51,175 bases of DNA from JAPYWM01 sp964489015 (GTDB lineage: Bacteria > Bacteroidota > Bacteroidia > SpSt-205), in contig CAZAXD010000014.1 of assembly GCA_964489015.1 (NCBI GenBank), forward strand, positions 1 to 51,175. The letters run 5' to 3'. Below the pieces are notes generated by a model. The model did not search any database. It was not told the origin of the DNA and was given only the letters and a program-made list of their open reading frames with translations. The position numbers were made by a program, and so were the translations under genes. This document shows positions 42,854 through 50,466 of the stretch, piece by piece (position 1 is the first letter of the stretch; each line of letters starts with the position of its first letter).

Positions 42854-45070
42854 CTACTCCCGAACTAGGCGGAATAAAAATGTCTCTGAGCCTAGCTGGG
42901 CTTGAAGTAAATACACACCTGTGCTTTGGAGTGAAATAGGGAGCCTCACCTCGGTAGCAGTCACTGGATGCTGCTCAGTCCGTAGAAGGCGTCCTTGCAC
43001 ATCGTAGAGCCGCCAAGAGACTGTTAGGCCCTCCGCATGCCTAATCAGCAGAAAAGCGTGATCTGTGGTCGGGTTAGGGGCTAGCTGGGCGGCCGGTCGC
43101 ACCTCAGGCGCTGCGGTCGCAGTCGTGACATTTTCGCGAACCTGAATGCTATCCAGGTATAAATGATTACCCATTTCGGTGGTATTTTCAAAGCGGATGA
43201 GCACGGTTTGTCCTTGGAAGCTGGCGGGGATGGGCACGACCTCATGGCGCCAGCTGGTATTGGGACCCGTGGGGGGGACCGCTTGGTCAGACGAACTGAT
43301 ATTCCGTCCAATGACTTGGAGAGCGCTGCCCGTTACATCCAAATCTTCTCCCCCTTTGTAGTATAGCCGGGTCCAAGTAGCGCCACAATCGCTGGAGATA
43401 TAAACGGCCAAGGTGTCACCATAGGTATAGCCATATTGATTAGCGCTGGTATTTTCCCAGTAAATGGCGCGATAGTACACATCAAACTCAATGGCGGGGC
43501 TAGGGGCTGTAGCAGGAATGGTAATGAGAGGTGTAATAAGCTGGTCGCGCTGGGTACGGTTGTAATACACGAAGTTGCGCAGGCGGGCCATGCCGTTGCT
43601 AGCGCCAAAGCTACCTCGCCCTGTGCTACTATAGCGTTCCCATGAGAGGTTGGAGTTACCCGTAGCGAAATCGGGGTTTTGGTGGACCCAATCAGCGGGG
43701 GGAAAGGCCGTTGCTTCGAAGCCTTCTGTGAAGGGCAGCGAGCGGGCACTAGAAGGATCCCGTACGATCAAAAAGTCGGTGTAGGTGGTGTCATGAGAGC
43801 CCACTTGATTGGTGACGCTTAGTCGGATGTCGTAGGTGCCTGGTGTGGTAGGGGCTGTGAGCGTAACGCAGGGGCCCTGCGTCGCCGAAGCGACGACTGT
43901 AGCGCCTTGTTGGATCTCCCAGCTAAACTGATTGGGCTTGCCCATGCTATAGCTGATGAGCTCAATCGACTGACCAGGGCATACATAACAAGGGGGCTGG
44001 TCGCACCCTTTGAGGGCGAAATTTGCTTTGATGCGGCCATAGGGTCCGGTACCGGTCGCTTGCAAGTTGGTACTTTGCCAGAGCGGCTGGCGGTCACTGG
44101 CGCTACTGAGGGCGGAAGCCATCCGCTGCTGCTGCCCTTCCGTAAAGATATCAAGCGAGGGGTCGTCTAAATAATCCATGTAGTTACGAACCTGGTCAGG
44201 ACGATCACCACCGGTGGCCGGTGTTGTTTCTGTACAGGTGTTTTGGCGGCGGGCGCCTCCAAAGTTTGACTGACGAGTAGGCGGTGTGTCGCAAATCCGA
44301 TCCCCACCACTGCCGCAGTTACCAGAAGTGGTGCCCGCACAGGAATTTTGAAAGGTGTGGTAAAGGTTGAGATAATGCCCCACTTCATGGGTAGCCGTTT
44401 GGCCCCCGCCACTATTTCCGAAATAACCGCTCACCACGACGACCCCCTGGTCTGTCGCGGAGAATACCATTGGAAACGTAGCAAAGCCCAAAACATCGCA
44501 CTGACTTGGACTAGTCTGGTAGATACACCCGATCACCCAGATATTGAGATAGTTATTACGGGGCCAGCCGACATTACTCTTCATGGTGGTAGCGGTGCCG
44601 TCTGATGTCCCTACTTTAGGGCTTGAGAGACCAGCGGCCGTGTAATGGGTATACGTCACGCCGGGGTGGGGATTGCCACTCGGGTCTTTAGTAGCTAGCG
44701 AGAACTCAATGCGCGTATCTACGCCGGAGCTATACCCTTTGGTGTAGGGCCGCTTGCGGTAGTCATTAAACAGCTGCTCCATTTGCGTTAGAACGCGGGA
44801 AATCGGGAGGCTATCAGACTGACCGTTTCCGGAGTGGATAATATGAACGACGACCGGGATAACGAAGTCTGATTCTGGGCAGGTATTCTGAGTCCGTAGC
44901 TGGGGGCCTTGCTGCGCCAGGTAAGCAGCGATAGCATCATCTAACATCTCACGCATCTTCGCTAGATAGGGATTAGCCACTGCGGTTTGCTCATAAAAGT
45001 GGTCGGTACCACATACAAGCTGCTGAGCCCACAAGAGAGTAAGCAGCGAAAAGGTATAATGCCAACGCAT
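42854..45070 (-). CDS. T9SS-secreted M43 (pappalysin/cytophagalysin) metalloprotease
   Basis: 738 residues: signal peptide (WHYTFSLLTLLWAQ), a prodomain-like stretch, and a metzincin catalytic domain with HEVGHYLNLYH, first His at residue 228; the usual Gly is Asn here, as in some other Bacteroidota members. A PKD-like domain, a jelly-roll-like domain with AIEFDVYYRAI-type strands (PAIEFDVYYRAIYW) and a type A sorting domain from LAPNPTTDH follow. ATG 45070 is chosen over 45106 because the box lies between. It is divergent from the histidine kinase gene. Confidence 0.92.
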   Translation of the reverse strand: MRWHYTFSLLTLLWAQQLVCGTDHFYEQTAVANPYLAKMREMLDDAIAAYLAQQGPQLRTQNTCPESDFVIPVVVHIIHSGNGQSDSLPISRVLTQMEQLFNDYRKRPYTKGYSSGVDTRIEFSLATKDPSGNPHPGVTYTHYTAAGLSSPKVGTSDGTATTMKSNVGWPRNNYLNIWVIGCIYQTSPSQCDVLGFATFPMVFSATDQGVVVVSGYFGNSGGGQTATHEVGHYLNLYHTFQNSCAGTTSGNCGSGGDRICDTPPTRQSNFGGARRQNTCTETTPATGGDRPDQVRNYMDYLDDPSLDIFTEGQQQRMASALSSASDRQPLWQSTNLQATGTGPYGRIKANFALKGCDQPPCYVCPGQSIELISYSMGKPNQFSWEIQQGATVVASATQGPCVTLTAPTTPGTYDIRLSVTNQVGSHDTTYTDFLIVRDPSSARSLPFTEGFEATAFPPADWVHQNPDFATGNSNLSWERYSSTGRGSFGASNGMARLRNFVYYNRTQRDQLITPLITIPATAPSPAIEFDVYYRAIYWENTSANQYGYTYGDTLAVYISSDCGATWTRLYYKGGEDLDVTGSALQVIGRNISSSDQAVPPTGPNTSWRHEVVPIPASFQGQTVLIRFENTTEMGNHLYLDSIQVRENVTTATAAPEVRPAAQLAPNPTTDHAFLLIRHAEGLTVSWRLYDVQGRLLRTEQHPVTATEVRLPISLQSTGVYLLQAQLGSETFLFRLVRE

Positions 45071-45074
45071 ATCG

Positions 45075-45082
45075 CAAATATA
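45075..45082 (-). promoter_or_regulatory. -7 box of the M43 protease gene (TATATTTG)
   Basis: Perfect box, four bases before ATG 45070. Confidence 0.75.
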
Positions 45083-45129
45083 AGGGCATCTCATAGACCG
45101 AGGCACAATCCCTGCATGAGGTTGATTAT

Positions 45130-45137
45130 TATCTTTG
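45130..45137 (+). promoter_or_regulatory. -7 box of the histidine kinase gene (TATCTTTG)
   Basis: Perfect box, four bases before ATG 45142; 47 bp separate it from the divergent protease box. Confidence 0.75.
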
Positions 45138-45141
45138 GCCG

Positions 45142-47088
45142 ATGCGCTGGCAAGCAGTATGCGTAGGAGAGGCTCCTAGACCTAAGCTACCCCATGAATG
45201 GCAAGCTGTCATACCCGATAGGCCTGGGCTAAGGACCATTTACTTAATGAGCCAGCCACCTAAGCAGCGCTATCCTGTTCTGATTTATGACCCTGCACGG
45301 GCCGTGCACCAGCCAGAGCGGTATTATGATCCGGAGACCCTTCATCCCCTTCAACTGTGTCTAGCGTGGTATGTTTATCTGTTGCATAAGAGCCGGATTT
45401 GTCGCCTACGATCAAAGTTTCTGCAGGGTTCGCCCATGATACACTATGCGGCTTTTGATGAGCATGGCCGACTTGTGGATTATAATCCGCTACTGGCGGA
45501 GGGGGTGAGTCAGCTAGTGGGCATTCAACCCAGGAAAGGTTTGCCGTATGACAGGATAGTGCGACCTGAGAATCTAGAAGCTTTCACAGCAGATCTTCTC
45601 CATGCGAAGGAAGGACGAACCGTTCACACCCAGCGGCAGGTCGGCCCGCGTGTCGGTGAGATCGTGATGTTACCCTTATCCTATCGGGGGCGGCGTTATG
45701 TAGGGTATCAGGCTGTGGATGTAACCTTGTATCAAGGCCTGGCCCAGTCCTTTTATGATCGTCAGAGGCTCATGGAGCTCGTGACTGAGAAGCTTCAAGA
45801 GGGTATTTTTAGTGTCAATAAGAATGGGGAGTTGATTTACGCTAATCTTCTGGCGGAGCAATTGCTGGGCCTTTCGATTGGAGATACGCCTCCTTTTTTG
45901 CAGCACTTAGCAGGGGAAGAAGGCCTTCTGGGCTGGCGCGGTCGCCTATTGCGGTGGCACTTAACCAGTGAGACCGAAGCCGGCCGTATTTATCTCCTAG
46001 CGGACGTGACGCAAGTGTATCAGGCGCAGCAGGAATCGCTTCTTTTGAGGCGCGCTTGGGAAGAAGGGGACGTAGGGCTCTTTGTACTACGAGAGGTGCA
46101 GGGGCGCTGGACCGTAGCCTATGCGAATCCTGCGGTTCAGCAGTGGTTCCCCCGTCCCCTAGAGGAGCTTTGGGATACGGTGTGTGCCCACATGAGAGTC
46201 TCCGATCAGAAGCGCATACCTGCGATTTTAGCGGAAGAAGGCGGCGCAGATTATTTGCTTAGCGCCTCTTACTACAAGTGGGGTTGGTCTCATTTACGTC
46301 TACGGCTCAAGCCGGTCACGCTCTCCCCGGACCTTCAGACTTCTATGGGCCTAGAAGAAGTTTCGATTTTGAGTGGCCGCCTGTGGCTAGGCATTGTACA
46401 AGACGAGACACGCCTTTATCAGGCTGCTCGGCGTGAGCGGCGCATAGAGCTTCGCCAAAATCGGCTTGTCCTGCAAGCGCAAGAGCAAGAGCGGCAACGG
46501 CTGGCGGAGGAGCTGCACGACTACGTGGGAGCTCTCTTGAGCACGCTGCGGATGCAGATGGAAGCCTTTCGCGCAGAACTGCCAGAAAGCAGTCAAAGCA
46601 CGGTGACAGGCCTCTTGGCTCGGCTAGACGAGGTTATTCGAACGGTCCGCCTGACTAGCCATCAACTCATGCCGCCCCTCATGGAGCACTTTGGCTTAGC
46701 AGCTACGTTGGAAGCCCTAATCCGTCGATTTAACGCGGTCTCCGCTCAGATTCGATTTCATTTTGAAGCCAGTGGCCCCGAACCCGCTCTGTCTCTGAGT
46801 AAGAAGCTCCATATCTATCGAATTGTTCAGGAGCTTTTGGTCAATACGGTTCGGCATGCGGGAGCTACCGAAGCTGGCGTTCGGATGCATTTTGGACGTA
46901 AACTAATGGTCGAGGTATGGGACAACGGGAAAGGCTATTCACCGCAACAGCTCGTCAAGGATGGCATCGGCTTACGGAATATCCAAGTCCGGGTACGGCT
47001 ACTAGGGGCCACCTGGCAGGACCTCTCTGAGCCTAATCAAGGCACTCATCATCGGTTTGTCATACCACTTGCTAAGAAAAGGGCTTAA
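45142..47088 (+). CDS. Soluble multi-PAS histidine kinase (HisKA_3 type)
   Basis: 648 residues with no transmembrane segment, so a cytoplasmic sensor. An unassigned N-terminal 95 residues precede three PAS-like regions (about 95-190, 215-295, 305-430), then a NarX-type dimerisation domain with phospho-acceptor His459 (EELHDYVG) and a HATPase domain with N box ELLVNTVRHAG and DNGKGY. The signal is unknown. The response regulator gene follows directly, its promoter sharing this gene's TAA stop. Confidence 0.9.
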   Translation: MRWQAVCVGEAPRPKLPHEWQAVIPDRPGLRTIYLMSQPPKQRYPVLIYDPARAVHQPERYYDPETLHPLQLCLAWYVYLLHKSRICRLRSKFLQGSPMIHYAAFDEHGRLVDYNPLLAEGVSQLVGIQPRKGLPYDRIVRPENLEAFTADLLHAKEGRTVHTQRQVGPRVGEIVMLPLSYRGRRYVGYQAVDVTLYQGLAQSFYDRQRLMELVTEKLQEGIFSVNKNGELIYANLLAEQLLGLSIGDTPPFLQHLAGEEGLLGWRGRLLRWHLTSETEAGRIYLLADVTQVYQAQQESLLLRRAWEEGDVGLFVLREVQGRWTVAYANPAVQQWFPRPLEELWDTVCAHMRVSDQKRIPAILAEEGGADYLLSASYYKWGWSHLRLRLKPVTLSPDLQTSMGLEEVSILSGRLWLGIVQDETRLYQAARRERRIELRQNRLVLQAQEQERQRLAEELHDYVGALLSTLRMQMEAFRAELPESSQSTVTGLLARLDEVIRTVRLTSHQLMPPLMEHFGLAATLEALIRRFNAVSAQIRFHFEASGPEPALSLSKKLHIYRIVQELLVNTVRHAGATEAGVRMHFGRKLMVEVWDNGKGYSPQQLVKDGIGLRNIQVRVRLLGATWQDLSEPNQGTHHRFVIPLAKKRA

Positions 47089-47093
47089 TTTTG
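47086..47093 (+). promoter_or_regulatory. -7 box of the response regulator gene (TAATTTTG), sharing the kinase stop codon
   Basis: Perfect box whose TAA is the kinase stop (47086-47088); ATG follows after four bases. Confidence 0.65.
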
Positions 47094-47097
47094 CCGC

Positions 47098-47796
47098 ATG
47101 AGTTCTATTCCGCTTCTGGTAGTGGATGATCACCCTATGATCATCGAAGGTTTGGAAGCGCTTTTGCGGGGAGTTTCTCACATCCGGATTCATGCCAAAG
47201 CCACTAGTTTAGCAGATGCTCGAGCCGTGCTCTTTAAGGAAGCACCTCACATCAAGGTAGCCTTGGTAGATATTCGGCTCCAGGATGGATTAGGTATCGA
47301 CCTCGTTCGAGAGCTTCGGGAAAAGTATCCCCACATTGAAGCCATCGGCCTCACCATGTATGACACCGAGGAGTACCTGGAAGCGCTTGTGAAAGCAGGG
47401 GCCAAAGGGTACCTCCTCAAGCACGTCTCGCAACAGGAGCTCATCGAGGCGATCGAGCAGGTGGTCAAGGGCCACTACTACTTCTCCAAAGGTGTGCAAG
47501 ATGTGATTGGCGAGCATATTTTGAGACGACGGGATGAGCCCCACAAAGACCGCCCGAAATCCGCTCTGCGAACGGAAGAAGGAGGCGCTATCCATCTCAC
47601 TCGTCGCGAGCGAGAAATCCTAGAGCTAATCGCCCAAGAACTCACGAATGCCCAGATTGCTGAGAAGCTTGGCCTCTCGCCGAGGACCGTTCATACGCAT
47701 CGACGAGGTATTATGCAGAAGCTAGGCGTACGCAACACCGCTGGTCTAGTACGGTATGCTCTAGAAAATGACCTTGTCGATCCCAAAAAGAGCTGA
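47098..47796 (+). CDS. NarL/FixJ-family response regulator
   Basis: 232 residues. Receiver domain with acidic pocket Asp10-Asp11, phospho-acceptor Asp58 (LVDIRLQ) and the Lys of GYLLKH, a Pro-rich linker, then a LuxR-type helix-turn-helix (LTRREREILELIAQ, then AEKLGLSPRTVHTHR). It is the evident partner of the upstream kinase. Targets are unknown; the divergent M43 protease gene is a candidate by position only. Confidence 0.95.
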   Translation: MSSIPLLVVDDHPMIIEGLEALLRGVSHIRIHAKATSLADARAVLFKEAPHIKVALVDIRLQDGLGIDLVRELREKYPHIEAIGLTMYDTEEYLEALVKAGAKGYLLKHVSQQELIEAIEQVVKGHYYFSKGVQDVIGEHILRRRDEPHKDRPKSALRTEEGGAIHLTRREREILELIAQELTNAQIAEKLGLSPRTVHTHRRGIMQKLGVRNTAGLVRYALENDLVDPKKS

Positions 47797-47799
47797 AAC

Positions 47800-48255
47800 G
47801 TGCGAGAGATCACGATTAGCACTACCGAGCGCCGGCCTGTCGATATAGTATGGGTCGATCCCTGGGAGGGAGTTTACCGGGGGCAGCCTTTTTATGTGCT
47901 GGGGGGGCAGCCGGAGCTAGGCTACCTGGACCTCCTGATAGGAGGTAAGCGGGTCCGCCTTCGCTGGCAGGTGGTGGAAGAGCGCTATTTAGCACGCGTT
48001 CAGCTTCCCAAACGGCAGGGGGCGCAATCATTGGAGCTGCGCTCCCCGATGCCAGGCCTTGTCAAGGAGGTAAGGACCGCCATAGGGGAGCTGGTCGAGC
48101 CCCAGCAGGGAGTCATGGTGCTCGAGGCCATGAAAATGGAAAATATCCTCTTTGCGCCGGTGCGTGGCCGTGTAGAGGCTATCCTCGTCTCACCTGGCCA
48201 GGCCGTTGAAAAAGGCGCGCTCCTTATGCGCTTTGCCGCTGATGCTGCAGATTGA
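47800..48255 (+). CDS. Biotin carboxyl carrier protein
   Basis: 151 residues. An N-terminal beta region is followed by a biotinyl domain with the EAMKMEN motif, biotinylated Lys112. In this phylum such stand-alone carriers usually serve acyl-CoA (often propionyl/methylmalonyl-CoA) carboxylases; no carboxylase subunit is in the window. The GTG start is three bases after the regulator stop, so it is likely cotranscribed with the two-component genes. Its end overlaps trmD by 14 bases. Confidence 0.85.
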   Translation: MREITISTTERRPVDIVWVDPWEGVYRGQPFYVLGGQPELGYLDLLIGGKRVRLRWQVVEERYLARVQLPKRQGAQSLELRSPMPGLVKEVRTAIGELVEPQQGVMVLEAMKMENILFAPVRGRVEAILVSPGQAVEKGALLMRFAADAAD

Positions 48256-49099
48256 CGTTCTGACCGCTATCCCGGAGATTTTCGAGTCTCCCCTTCGTGC
48301 TTCTATACTCAAGCGGGCACAGGCTAAAGGTCTCGTGCAGATTCGGATACACAATCTGCGAAACTGGGCACCCGACGGAAGGATCGACGACTATCCCTAC
48401 GGGGGCGGGGCGGGGATGGTGATTCGTGTAGACATTGTAGTGCAAGCGCTACGAAGTTTGCAGGACACTACGTCCTATGACGAGATTATTTACCTGACGC
48501 CTGATGGCGAACGCTTAGACCAGCAACTGCTCAATAGGCTCTCCCTCGCTTCCTCGCTTTTGTTATTAGCTGGCCACTATAAGGGGATCGATGATCGCGT
48601 GCGCTCCTACGTTACGCGGGAGGTTTCCATAGGAGACTATGTGCTGACGGGGGGGGAGCTTCCGGCGCTGGTCTTGATCGACGGGGTGGTACGGTTGATT
48701 CCGGGAGTTTTGTCGGATGTATCCTCGGCGCTGGATGACTCGTTTCAGGATGAACTGCTGTCGGCGCCCGTGTATACGCGTCCGCGTTGTTTTGAAGGGC
48801 AGGAAGTGCCTACTATTTTGCTAAGCGGCGATCACGAAGCGATTGCCCAATGGCGATGGACACAGCGGGTGCGACGGACGGCAATGCGGCGCCCGGATTT
48901 GCTTAGTCCCGAGATGGTTCACGAGTTTCACCCAGCGCCCGACGAAGCCAGCGCACCTCCGTCATGTACAGGCGAGCAACTTTCCGTGGGGGAAGCACCC
49001 TCATCAGCTGTGGGTGATACTCCCGGCGTACCCGAGCCTCCCCCTCCCACAAGCGAAAGTACAGGGCGCTCACACTATCGGCGAAAGCCTGTGCACTAA
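48242..49099 (+). CDS. trmD: tRNA (guanine-N1)-methyltransferase, with C-terminal extension
   Basis: 285 residues; methylates G37 of tRNAs. The SPOUT-fold signature is clear: the IDVLTAIPEIF start, the DDYPYGGGAGM loop, LLLAGHYKGIDDRV, SIGDYVLTGGELPAL and RRPDLL. After about residue 230 a Pro/Ser/Glu-rich tail of some 55 residues has no counterpart in the usual family. This tail lies antisense to the last 197 bases of the LTXXQ-like gene, which suggests that an ancestral stop was lost. The start is ATG 48242, inside the biotin carrier gene. Confidence 0.93.
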   Translation: MLQIDVLTAIPEIFESPLRASILKRAQAKGLVQIRIHNLRNWAPDGRIDDYPYGGGAGMVIRVDIVVQALRSLQDTTSYDEIIYLTPDGERLDQQLLNRLSLASSLLLLAGHYKGIDDRVRSYVTREVSIGDYVLTGGELPALVLIDGVVRLIPGVLSDVSSALDDSFQDELLSAPVYTRPRCFEGQEVPTILLSGDHEAIAQWRWTQRVRRTAMRRPDLLSPEMVHEFHPAPDEASAPPSCTGEQLSVGEAPSSAVGDTPGVPEPPPPTSESTGRSHYRRKPVH

Positions 49100-49337
49100 G
49101 GTTAGCCCGTTCGCCTCGTAGCGCTTTAAACTGGCTCTGAATACTAGCGCGGTGCTTCTGCAGGGCCGCATCTCGAGTGTTATAAACAGGCCAGAAGGCT
49201 TGCGCCTCCTCAGGTGTGAGCTCTAACGCGTCTGTGATGACGGCGATCCGCAAACTCTGCAGCCGCTCACCTCGATCTCGATGCGGCTGTGCCAGCAGTA
49301 GCAGGCCCCCTAGGCAGCCGAGAAGCCCTGTTTTCAT
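48903..49337 (-). CDS. LTXXQ-like periplasmic protein
   Basis: 144 residues: signal peptide (LLGCLGGLLLLAQ), then an LTXXQ/Spy-like helical region with the ALELTPEEAQAFWPVYN signature common in Bacteroidota, and a helical end. The family is often tied to envelope stress; its role here is unknown. Its C-terminal half is coded opposite the trmD tail. The start overlaps the end of the next minus-strand gene upstream by four bases. Confidence 0.82.
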   Translation of the reverse strand: MKTGLLGCLGGLLLLAQPHRDRGERLQSLRIAVITDALELTPEEAQAFWPVYNTRDAALQKHRASIQSQFKALRGERANLSAQAFADSVSALYFRLWEGEARVRREYHPQLMRVLPPRKVARLYMTEVRWLRRALGETREPSRD

Positions 49338-49531
49338 AGGTCGACGGGATATAAGAGACTAAGAAGCGCTTCTGCCTCGGACTCTGTCCACTCGTACGTG
49401 ACCAAAGCAGGGAAACTTAGGCAGCTGTAGAGCCATAGGCCAAACCAGATGCCAATGACGGCAGCTAACCACCACCTTAGGCGCCGCTGCTCATGACGAC
49501 GAATCTGGGACAGGATACCTTCGATACTCAC
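49334..49531 (-). CDS. Small single-pass membrane protein
   Basis: 65 residues with one membrane helix (WWLAAVIGIWFGLWLYS) after a basic N-terminus (IRRHEQRRLR), so the N-terminus is probably cytoplasmic. Its overlap with the LTXXQ-like gene suggests a functional pair, possibly an anti-sigma-like or stress-sensing partner, but no sigma gene is adjacent. GTG start; no good -7 box; 32 bases behind gldA. Confidence 0.6.
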   Translation of the reverse strand: MSIEGILSQIRRHEQRRLRWWLAAVIGIWFGLWLYSCLSFPALVTYEWTESEAEALLSLLYPVDL

Positions 49532-49563
49532 GCTTAGTAAGTGTGAAACGAGGGCCTAAGCGT

Positions 49564-50466
49564 TTAAGTGGTAAGCTTTTGAAAAACCTCCTCGAGGGGG
49601 ACTTGCTGCTTTTCTAGGCGGAGAATAGGGATATTTTGCTTGAGAGCCGCCTGGTAGACTAAGCGGGGAATGTCCGCGTCTAGGGGGCCTTTTAAGCACC
49701 AAATGCGGTCGGACTCCGCCAGGCACGTAATGCCTGACGGCAGAAAGCTCCAGTCAAAGGTAGGTTCGGCGGCTTCTACGACGTAGGTGTGCTGGCCAAG
49801 GTGCTGGGATAGCTCCCGCAAGGGGGTTTGCAAGACTAACCGCCCTTGGTGCAGGATCAGCACCTCTGACGCGATTGCTTGCACTTCTGCTAAGATGTGA
49901 GACGAAAAAATAACCATGTGATTCTGCCCCAGGCTCTGAATGAGATGCCGAATTTCGATGACCTGATTGGGGTCGAGCCCGCTGGTAGGCTCGTCTAGGA
50001 TCAGAAGGGGCGGGTCGTGTAGGATAGCTTGGGCTAGACCGACGCGCTGACGATAGCCGCGAGAGAGCGCGCCGATCAGCTTGTGGGCGTGAGAGGTGAG
50101 ACCCACCCTTTCAATAACCATCTCGATGCGTCTACGGAGGTCCGCGCCACGCAGTCCATAGAGGCTGCCGCGAAATCGTAGATACTCCCGCACATACAGA
50201 TCGAGATAAAGTGGATTGTGCTCAGGCAAATAGCCGATACGGGCTTGGATCTGCTGGCGATCATGCGGCAAACGTAAGGTATCCAGGTAGACTTCGCCAG
50301 TGGTCGGCGGCAGGAAGCCCGTGAGGATCTTGAAGGTGGTAGACTTCCCGGCGCCATTGGGGCCTAAGTAGCCATATACACCCGGCCTCCTTAGTACAAA
50401 GGTAACCCCGTCTAAGGCCTTGTGACGGCCATAGACCTTAGAGAGGTTTTGAACCCGGAGCTCCAT
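49564..50466 (-). CDS. gldA: Gliding-motility ABC transporter ATP-binding protein
   Basis: 300 residues, GldA type. Walker A GPNGAGKST, signature LSRGYRQR, Walker B LLILDEPTSGLD and the family's GYLPEHNPLY segment are present. GldA works with GldF/GldG in gliding of Bacteroidota; those permease genes are not in this window, so a role outside gliding is possible. It shares one base with the odhB stop (TAATG). Confidence 0.88.
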   Translation of the reverse strand: MELRVQNLSKVYGRHKALDGVTFVLRRPGVYGYLGPNGAGKSTTFKILTGFLPPTTGEVYLDTLRLPHDRQQIQARIGYLPEHNPLYLDLYVREYLRFRGSLYGLRGADLRRRIEMVIERVGLTSHAHKLIGALSRGYRQRVGLAQAILHDPPLLILDEPTSGLDPNQVIEIRHLIQSLGQNHMVIFSSHILAEVQAIASEVLILHQGRLVLQTPLRELSQHLGQHTYVVEAAEPTFDWSFLPSGITCLAESDRIWCLKGPLDADIPRLVYQAALKQNIPILRLEKQQVPLEEVFQKLTT

